Assembly (NCBI RefSeq): GCF_018294505.1
Contig: NC_057801.1
Span: forward strand, 847,481,002-847,545,001
Direction: 5' to 3'
Source of the DNA: Triticum aestivum
Taxonomy: Eukaryota > Streptophyta > Magnoliopsida > Poales > Poaceae
Length of the DNA: 64,000 nucleotides
Below, one piece after another: positions 56,262 to 64,000 of this stretch. Both the position numbers and the translations under genes were made by a program. Each line of letters starts with the position of its first letter. The first letter of the stretch is position 1. The notes under the pieces are model-generated. The model made no database searches. It was not told the origin of the DNA and was given only the letters and a program-made list of their open reading frames with translations.

Positions 56262-59200
56262 ATGAACCGGCAATGGATGTACGGTTCAAGACACACCTCT
56301 GAGTACATTAAGGGCGTGCATGATTTTCTCGAAGTGGCTGAGGCAAACAAGCAGAATGGTTTTATGTGTTGTCCATGCCCTATATGTGGGAATACGAAGT
56401 CTTACTCTGACCGGAAAATCCTCCACACCCACCTGCTTTACAAGGGTTTCATGCCACACTATAATGTTTGGACGAGGCACGGAGAAATAGGGGTTATGAT
56501 GGAGGACGACGAAGAAGAAGAGTACGATGACAACTATGTGCCCCCTGAATATGGTGATGCTACTGAAGATCAAGAGGAACTAGATGATGTGCACGATGAT
56601 GCTGCAACGGGCGAAGCTGCTGAAGATCAAGAGGAACCAGACAATGTGCCCGATGATGATGATCTCCGCCGGGTCATTGTCGATGCAAGGACGCAATGCG
56701 AAAGTCAAAAGGAGAAGCTGAAGTTCGGTCGCATGTTAGAGGACCACAAAAAAGGGTTGTACCCCAATTGCGAAGATGGCAACACAAAGCTCGGTACCGT
56801 ACTGGAATTGCTGCAGTGGAAGGCAGAGAATGCTGTGCCTGACAAAGGATTTGAGAAGCTACTGAAAATATTGAAGAAGAAGCTTCCAAAGGATAACGAA
56901 TTGCCCGACAGTACATACGCAGCAAAGAAGGTCGTATGCCCTCTAGGATTGGAGGTGCAGAAGATACATGCATGCCCTAATGACTGGATCCTCTTCCGCG
57001 GTGCGTACAAGGATCTGAACGCATGCCCGGTATGCGGTGCATTACGGTATAAGATCAGACGAGATGACCCTGGTGATGTTGACGGCGAGCCCCCCAGGAA
57101 GAGGGTTCCTGCGAAGGTGATGTGGTATGCTCCTATAATACCACGGTTGAAACGTCTGTTCAGAAACAGAGAGCATGCCAAGTTGATGCGATGGCACAGT
57201 GAGGACCGTAAGAAAGACGGGAAGTTGAGAGCACCCGCTGACGGGTCGCAGTGGAGAAAAATCGAGAGAAAGTACTGGGATGAGTTTGCAAGTGAGCCAA
57301 GGAACGTATGGTTTGCTTTAAGCGCGGATGGCATTAATCCTTTCGGGGAGCAGAGCAGCAATCACAGCACCTGGCCCGTGACTCTATGTATGTATAACCT
57401 TCCTCCTTGGATGTGCATGAAGCGGAAGTTCATTATGATGCCAGTTCTCATCCAAGGCCCTAAGCAACCCGGCAACGACATTGATGTGTACCTAAGGCCA
57501 TTAGTTGAAGAACTTTTACAGCTGTGGAATGGAAACGGTGTACATACATGGGATGAGCACAAACAGGAGGAATTTAACCTAAAGGCGTTGCTGTTGGTGA
57601 CCATCAACGATTGGCCCACTCTCAGTAACCTTTCAGGACAGACAAACAAGGGATACCACGCATGCACGCACTGTTTACTTGACACCGATAGTATATACCT
57701 GGCAAGCTACAGGAAGAATGTGTACCTGGGCCATCGTCGATTTCTTCCGACCAACCATCAATGTCGAAAGAAAGGCAAGCATTTCAAAGGCAAGGCAGAT
57801 CACCGGAAGAAGCCCGCCATGCGTACCGGTGATCACGTACTTGTTATGGTTAATGATTTACACGTAATCTTTGGAAAGGGTCCCGGCGCACTAGCTGTTC
57901 CGAGTGACGCTGGGGGACACGCACCCATGTGGAAGAAGAAATCTATATTTTGGGACCTACCCTACTGGAAAGACCTAGAGGTCCGCTCTTCGATCGACGT
58001 GATGCACGTGACGAAGAACCTTTGCATGAATCTGCTAGGCTTCTTGGGCGTGTATGGGAAGACAAAAGATACAGCTGAGGCACGGGAGGACCTACAACAT
58101 TTGCACGAAAAAGACGGCATGCCTCCAAAGCAGTATGAAGGTCCTGCCAGCTATGCTCTTACCAAAGAAGAGAAGGAAATCTTCTTTGAATGCCTCTTTA
58201 GTATGAAGGTCCCGACTGGCTTCTCGTCTAATATAAAAGGAATAATAAATATGGCAGAGAAAAAGTTTCAGAACCTATAGTCTCATGACTGTCATGTGAT
58301 TATGACGCAACTGCTTCCGGTTGCATTGAGGGGGCTTCTACCGGAAAACGTCCGATTAGCCATTGTGAAGCTATGTGCATTCCTCAATGCAATCTCTCAG
58401 AAGGTGATCGATCCAGAAATCATACCAAGGCTAAGGAGTGATGTGGTGCAATGTCTTGTCAGTTTCGAGCTGGTGTTCCCACCATCCTTGTTCAATATCA
58501 TGACGCACGTCCTAGTTCATCTAGTTGATGAGATTGTCATTCTGGGCCCCGTATTTCTACACCATATGTACCCCTTTGAGAGGTTCATGGGAGTCCTAAA
58601 GAAATATGTCTGTAACCGCGCTAGGCCAGAAGGAAGCATCTCCATGGGCCATCAAATAGAGGATGTCATCGGGTTTTGTGTTGACTTCATTCCTGGCCTT
58701 AAGAAGATAGGTCTCCCTAAATCGCGGTATGAGGGGAGACTGACTGGAAAAGGCACGCTTGGAAGGGACTCAATAATATGCAGGGACGGATATTCTTGGT
58801 CTCAAGCACACTACACAGTTCTACAGAACTCTACCTTGTGACCCCGTATGTCGATGAACACAAGAACAGTCAGCGCTCCAAACACCCGGAGTAGTGCGAC
58901 GACTGGATTGCACGTGAACACATCAGGACTTTCAGCAGTTGGTTGGAAGCACGTATCAGAGGTGACAACACTGTTTGTGATGAGCTGTACTTGTTGTCCA
59001 GGGGACCATCTTTGACTGTATTGATTTGGAAAGGATACGAGATAAATGGTAATACATTTTACACGATTGACCAAGATCAAAAGAGCACCAACCAAAACAG
59101 CGGTGTCCACTTTGATGCAACAACCGAGAGGGGAAAGGACACATATTATGGTTACATAGTGGACATATGGGAACTTGACTACGGAGTAGATTTTAAGGTC

Positions 59201-59611
59201 CCTTTGTTTAAGTGCAAATGGGTCAATCTGTCAGGAGGCGGGGTACAGGTAGACCCACAGTACGGAATTACAACAGTGGATATGAAAAATCTTGGGTACA
59301 CTGACGAACCGTTCGTCCTAGCCAATGATGTGGCACAGGTTATCTATGTGAAGGACATGTCTACCAGACCGAGAAAGAGAAAAGATAAGGAAGCGAATAC
59401 ATCATACGATGAGCCAAAGCGCCACATAGTTCTTTCAGGAAAAAGGGACATCGTGGGAGTGGAGGACAAGACAGACATGTCTGAAGATTATGAAAAGTTT
59501 CATGAAATTCCTCCCTTCAAAGTCAAGGCTGACCCCAGCATCCTGATAAACGATGAAGATTATCCATGGTTACGGCGCAATAAGAAAATGACACAAGTGA
59601 AGAAAAAGTGA
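56262..59611 (+). pseudogene. CACTA TNP2-type transposase
   Basis: Starts MNRQWMYGSRHTSEYIKG, right after an acceptor-like GTAG. Domains in order: Transpos_assoc (CCPCPICGNTKSY, HTHLLYKGFMPHY), an acidic linker, then a zinc-type C-x2-C (NACPVCGALRY). Next is the Transposase_21/TNP2 catalytic region (VMWYAPIIPRLKRLF, LSADGINPFGEQSSNHSTWP, SSIDVMHVTKNL), then DUF4218 (LPVALRGLLPENVR, LVHLVDEI, YPFERFMGVLKKYVCNRA) and DUF4216 (IDQDQKSTNQNSGVHFDAT, FKCKWVNLSGGGV). Lesions: TAG at 58278-58280 (AAG expected), a frameshift at about 58835 and TAG near 58894. The enzyme would cut and join CACTA ends. This copy is broken, though most of the catalytic domain is open. Confidence 0.92.
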
Positions 59612-60995
59612 AGACTTTCTCCCGCAACTATTATGATGATACCATGCCAACTTTGTAACTGACGAGTATGATACCATTGTCCGTTTTGTACATGCACATG
59701 CTATGTGGGTCAATTTATGATACCATGCCAACTTTCAACTTTTTCAGAGTTCATTTGAAATGCTTTAATGTCTTATGGTTCGGCCCTCGTAATAATTAAA
59801 AATAGCAACAATAAGTATTTTGTTGTAAGTAGAAACAAAATAAAATAAATAAAGCAAAAAAGAAAACAAAAAAGTGTTTTCAAATTTGAAAACTAATGGC
59901 ACTAACAGAAAGTTTATAATTTTCCTAAAACTAAAAGCAAAAACAATTAAAAAATAAAGCAAAAAACAAAAGAAAATAAATAATGCAGAAAACAAAAGAA
60001 AAAAACANNNNNNNNNNNNNNNNNNNNNNNNNNNNNNNNNNNNNNNNNNNNNNNNNNNNNNNNNNNNNNNNNNNNNNNNNNNNNNNNNNNNNNNNNNNNN
60101 NNNNNNNNNNNNNNNNNNNNNNNNNNNNNNNNNNNNNNNNNNNNNNNNNNNNNNNNNNNNNNNNNNNNNNNNNNNNNNNNNNNNNNNNNNNNNNNNNNNN
60201 NNNNNNNNNNNNNNNNNNNNNNNNNNNNNNNNNNNNNNNNNNNNNNNNNNNNNNNNNNNNNNNNNNNNNNNNNNNNNNNNNNNNNNNNNNNNNNNNNNNN
60301 NNNNNNNNNNNNNNNNNNNNNNNNNNNNNNNNNNNNNNNNNNNNNNNNNNNNNNNNNNNNNNNNNNNNNNNNNNNNNNNNNNNNNNNNNNNNNNNNNNNN
60401 NNNNNNNNNNNNNNNNNNNNNNNNNNNNNNNNNNNNNNNNNNNNNNNNNNNNNNNNNNNNNNNNNNNNNNNNNNNNNNNNNNNNNNNNNNNNNNNNNNNN
60501 NNNNNNNNNNNNNNNNNNNNNNNNNNNNNNNNNNNNNNNNNNNNNNNNNNNNNNNNNNNNNNNNNNNNNNNNNNNNNNNNNNNNNNNNNNNNNNNNNNNN
60601 NNNNNNNNNNNNNNNNNNNNNNNNNNNNNNNNNNNNNNNNNNNNNNNNNNNNNNNNNNNNNNNNNNNNNNNNNNNNNNNNNNNNNNNNNNNNNNNNNNNN
60701 NNNNNNNNNNNNNNNNNNNNNNNNNNNNNNNNNNNNNNNNNNNNNNNNNNNNNNNNNNNNNNNNNNNNNNNNNNNNNNNNNNNNNNNNNNNNNNNNNNNN
60801 NNNNNNNNNNNNNNNNNNNNNNNNNNNNNNNNNNNNNNNNNNNNNNNNNNNNNNNNNNNNNNNNNNNNNNNNNNNNNNNNNNNNNNNNNNNNNNNNNNNN
60901 NNNNNNNNNNNNNNNNNNNNNNNNNNNNNNNNNNNNNNNNNNNNNNNNNNNNNNNNNNNNNNNNNNNNNNNNNNNNNNNNNNNNNNNNNNNNNNN
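59612..60995. other. CACTA 2 intergenic DNA and 988-bp gap
   Basis: 59612-60007 is A/T-rich with repeated 'accatgccaacttt' (59641 and 59722) and no gene. 60008-60995 is unknown. Confidence 0.5.
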
Positions 60996-61139
60996 CCCCT
61001 GCCCCGACCCCGTCGCCGTCGCCGCGCGCGCCACCCATTCCCCGACCCTGTCGCCATCGCCGCGTGCGCCGCCCCTTCCCCATCCCCGTCGCCATCGCCC
61101 CGACCACACGCCGCCGCCTTCGGTCCGGCCGCCGGCGCC

Positions 61140-61520
61140 CTTTCCTCTTATTTTTTTGCATTTTATGTATATGTTCTCTGTGTATATATATGTATATGTT
61201 CTCTGTGTATATATGTTCATATATGCAAAAGTTAGATTTTAGAAAAACTTTATATATACAAAAGTTTCTATCTGCAAAAATTTATACATATATGTAAGTA
61301 TATATGTATGTATAGATGTATGTATGTGGATACATGAGGGGGGTCGATATACCCCCTCTCCGATAGCATTTTTGTGCATTTTAGGTTAGTGTATATATAT
61401 GTTGATGTATATATGCAAAAGATAGATTTTTAGAAAAAATACTATTTTTTCTGTTGATGATATGATGATGTTTTTTTTCATATATGCATTTTTTCATATA
61501 TGTATTTTTTAAGTTGTTAA
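61140..61520. repeat. TA/TG-rich simple repeat block
   Basis: Repeats of tgtatatatatgtatatgttctc-type words and tatatgcaaaagttaga. It lies in the interior of CACTA 2. Confidence 0.8.
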
Positions 61521-61630
61521 TTAGTATATATCGATTTTAGGTTAGTGCATTTTATCACTGATTTTAGGTTAGTTGATCAATTTAGTGCATTTTATGTTTG
61601 TTGCATTTTAGGACAGTGCATTTATGTTAG

Positions 61631-61804
61631 TGGAGAGGAAAAAGTAAAATAAGGAAAAGGAAAATAAGAAGAGAAAGAAGGAGAAGAAGAAGGAGAAGAC
61701 GAGGAGAGGAAGAAGAGAAAGAAGAAGAAAAGAAGAGGAGAAGAAGAAGGAATAGAGGAGCTTCTTCTCCTTTTTTTCTCCTCTTTTTTTTTCTTCTTCT
61801 TCTT
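61631..61804. repeat. Polypurine / polypyrimidine inverted block
   Basis: About 130 bp of nearly pure purine (gaagaagaagg-type) is directly followed by about 50 bp of pyrimidine (cttcttctcctttttttctc). The two are complementary and could form a hairpin or triplex. It lies between CACTA genes. Confidence 0.8.
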
Positions 61805-62097
61805 AATTTTTATCGGGAACGAGGGTGTCGAGGATCGCCGAGGGGTCGAGGGCTCGACCAAAACTCTCGAGGACACCCAAACCCTAGAGAGAAAACGATG
61901 TTGGTCTCCTACCCCCTCCCGCTGCGCCCCTACCCGACAAATTAACTCTCTCGAAGCGTTGTTGTGTTGAGCCGACCCCGAACCCTAGAGAAGCAGCGTC
62001 GAGGCCACTAACATGATTCCTTATTGTGATTAGCTGGCTAGTTCTACATTTGCCATCTATACCATATATAAACATGTTGTAAATATTTGCAGAAACT

Positions 62098-64000
62098 ATG
62101 GAGCACTGCCAAGACGAAGAAACAAAAGCGATATTGAGGGACATAATCGCAAATGGAAGGGATGAAGTTGCGTCATTTCTCCTCGACTCCGTTGGTCAGC
62201 TGGAAGAACGGGGTGAAGAAGAGGGCTATGTTCATGATGGCTTCGGCCCATTAATGCCGGTACAAGAAGAGGACTATGTTCATGATGGCTCCGATGACAC
62301 AACGGAGGAACAAGAAGGAGACCGTGCTGACTGCTCTGGTGACCGAACCGATCCCGACCAGGTATATATATATATTAGTTAAGCCCGTGCTTACTAGTTA
62401 ATTGATGCTTCCATTATTTTGGTATATGTACACATATTAATTACTCTCGTCTTTCTTCCTTATAATTTCTAGCCCTCCGGATCGAGCACAACTTCGGTAA
62501 GGAGACGAGGCCCAAAGAAAAAGTTGAGCTCGGATGAAAAGTTTGAGATCATAGAAATCGCGCCTGACGGCGAACCGATTGAACCCATCCGGACAAGGAA
62601 GCATTTTCTTCTCAGTGCGGGGTTCTTGTTAGGGACAAGATCCCGATCAGCATCCAGCAATGGTATAAGCCTAAGGAGGAAGACTCTGAGGTGTCTTATG
62701 TCAATGATATGCAGAAAGAAGATCTTTGTACTCAGCTGAAGGCAAATTTCACCCTACCGCCAGAGGAGGATCCGGAGAAGCCAGTTAAAGAGGAATTAAT
62801 CAAGTCTTGTGCTCTTAAGAAGATGGCAACCCTAATGAGGAGGTGGAGGAAAGAGCTGAACCAGTTTGTCAAAGATAAAAAGACACCAGAATTCATCGGC
62901 ACATATGAGAAGATCAAAGATCACTAGCCCGCATTTGTGGCCCACAAGACATCGGAAAAGAGTAAGAAGATGTCGGAGACAAACAAGAAAAATGTTGCGA
63001 AGAAGACGCTTCACCATCGCACGGGGTTAGGTGGCTACCTGCAAGCCCGGCCTAAGTGGTCCAAGGCTGAGAATGATCTGCTTGAAAAAGGGATCAAACC
63101 AGAGACAATGAGATGGCCAGACCGTTGCCGGACTTGGTTCTTCGGGTCTGGCGGAACCATGGACCCTATAACAGGGTTTTGCTAGTGGACGGACGAGCAA
63201 CTGGGAATACTAGTCAAGAACCTTCGACACTATATCGATGCAGCGGAGCGAGGGACGTTCGTTCCAAACAGGGAGAAGGACGAGCTCACAATGGCCCTTG
63301 GGAATCCTGAGCACCCTGGACGGACACGAGGCACGCCAGGATCCATTCCGTGGAAGGTTGGTTTTCCGTACGCAGGGGGTTACAAAACCCATGAGAGGAG
63401 GAAGAAACTGGAGCAGGACCAACTGCAGGCGCTGCACGAAAGGGTAATGGGGCTAGAGGATCGAGAAGAGGAACAGGAAGCAGCAGATCGCAGCAAACGA
63501 CCTGCCGAAGCTTCCCCCGAAGCTACCCCGCCATCTCAGCGGAGAAGCAGCGTGGCTTCCATCGAGTTGCTTCAGCCGGAGCATGTCTTGACGGCTCCTG
63601 CCAGCTATCCCGTGGATGGTATCACGGAGTCTCAAAATTGCCACATGATGGCGCGATGGATGACTTTGAAGGTCAAGGCTGCTGTTAGCCAAGTTTATCC
63701 TAGTGGACCCGGCACAACTTATCACTGCCAGCCGATTCCAAAAGGATATGCTAAGGTGATGGTGGATGAAATAACGAAGGGATTTGAGGACCTCGTGCTT
63801 GACCACCCTACCGGTGAAGGGAAGACTAGGCTGGGTTCTGCTCTGAAGACTCCATGCCTATGGAAGAAGGATCTCATCAACCTTCTGAACTGGACGCCTC
63901 CGCCTCCTCCTCCTACTCCGGCGAGTCAGGGCACTCCGCCTCCTCCACCGCCTCCTCCTCCGGTGAGTGACGATCAGGGCACGCATGGCGGCACTCCGCC
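62098..64000 (+). pseudogene. CACTA 2 second ORF, homologue of 1063-4902 (partial)
   Basis: The first exon starts at ATG 62098 (MEHCQDEETKAILRDIIANG), is acidic and ends at a GTATATAT donor at about 62361. The second exon begins after an acceptor TTCTAG at about 62473. It aligns with the CACTA 1 gene along its length, for example KKMATLMRRWRKELNQFVKD, WFFGSGGTMDP, NREKDELTMALGNPEHPGR, IPWKVGFPYAGG and YPVDGITESQNCHMM. Lesions: a frameshift at about 62598, TAG at 62925-62927 (a TGG in CACTA 1) and TAG at 63183-63185. It is open from there to the window end in a Pro-rich linker. The protease part would lie beyond 64000. Confidence 0.88.

Larger units (their letters stand above)
54953..64000 (+). 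mobile_element. CACTA (En/Spm) transposon 2, Caspar-like, right end outside window
   Basis: Starts CACTAGTAGAAAAGGGGGCA at 54953, the usual Triticeae CACTA terminus. Inverted subterminal motifs follow (ggtcccggttcg / aaccgggaccaat, about 54966-55245). Genes on the plus strand in order: a small coiled-coil/membrane gene (55634-56080), TNP2 transposase (56262-59611) and a second-ORF homologue (62098 to beyond 64000). It lies in the RNase H region of Gypsy element 2. Its 3' end is beyond the window, so the 3-bp target duplication (expected CGA) cannot be checked. An N gap at 60008-60995 lies between the transposase and the second ORF. Confidence 0.92.

Overview
The window looks like repeat-rich nuclear DNA of a Triticeae grass (wheat, Aegilops or barley group). 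Most of the 64 kb is nested transposable elements of types common in that tribe. They include CACTA elements with the classic CACTAGTAGAAAA terminus, a Tat-like Gypsy element, an L1-type LINE with a terminal RNase H, a tRNA-derived SINE, Stowaway MITEs and a Cassandra TRIM carrying 5S rRNA sequence in its LTRs. Nothing prokaryotic is present. Several runs of N are assembly gaps: 5076-5085, 6126-6185, 6905-7311, 10337-10861, 16192-16522, 17867-18101, 22275-22559, 46871-47135 and 60008-60995.

Layout. 1-330: 5' end of a host-like gene, probably an importin-beta family exon. 331-1062: A-rich repeat and intergenic DNA. About 734-5155: 3' part of a CACTA element whose second gene (five exons, Ulp1-like protease domain) appears fully open. 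5156-23230: a tandem host duplication. Each unit has a downstream AT-rich segment (5530-6300 and 18460-19130), a histidine/proline-rich arabinogalactan-like gene on the minus strand (8440-8911 and 21766-22931) and a shared promoter. The first gene is a pseudogene; the second is plausible apart from a gap. Between them lie a non-autonomous Copia-like element (9041-12512, inserted in the first copy's promoter), a TIR transposon (12827-13556) and a Cassandra TRIM (15521 to beyond 16191).

23922-29443 is a full-length but decayed LINE with perfect 17-bp target duplications. 29965-41114 is a Harbinger-like element split by a nearly complete Tat-like Gypsy retrotransposon (30447-40428). That element has gag-pol on the plus strand and a spliced, antisense Transposase_28-type gene near its 3' LTR. 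42342-44181 is a tRNA-derived SINE split by a hAT element. 44193-53148 is gene-poor, with MITEs, gene fragments and one open 176-aa unknown gene (47206-47736). 53149-54952 is a second Gypsy copy with a 2.6-kb internal deletion. It is cut by a second CACTA element (54953 to beyond the window end) with a small coiled-coil/membrane gene, a TNP2 transposase gene and a decayed copy of the same Ulp1-type CACTA gene.

Relative insertion order is readable: SINE before hAT, Harbinger-like before Gypsy, deleted Gypsy before CACTA, gene duplication before Copia. Many of the stops in the element genes look like C-to-T changes (TGG to TAG/TGA, CGA to TGA), as expected from decay of methylated DNA. Real host coding potential is limited to the His-rich AGP pair, the 176-aa gene and a few fragments.
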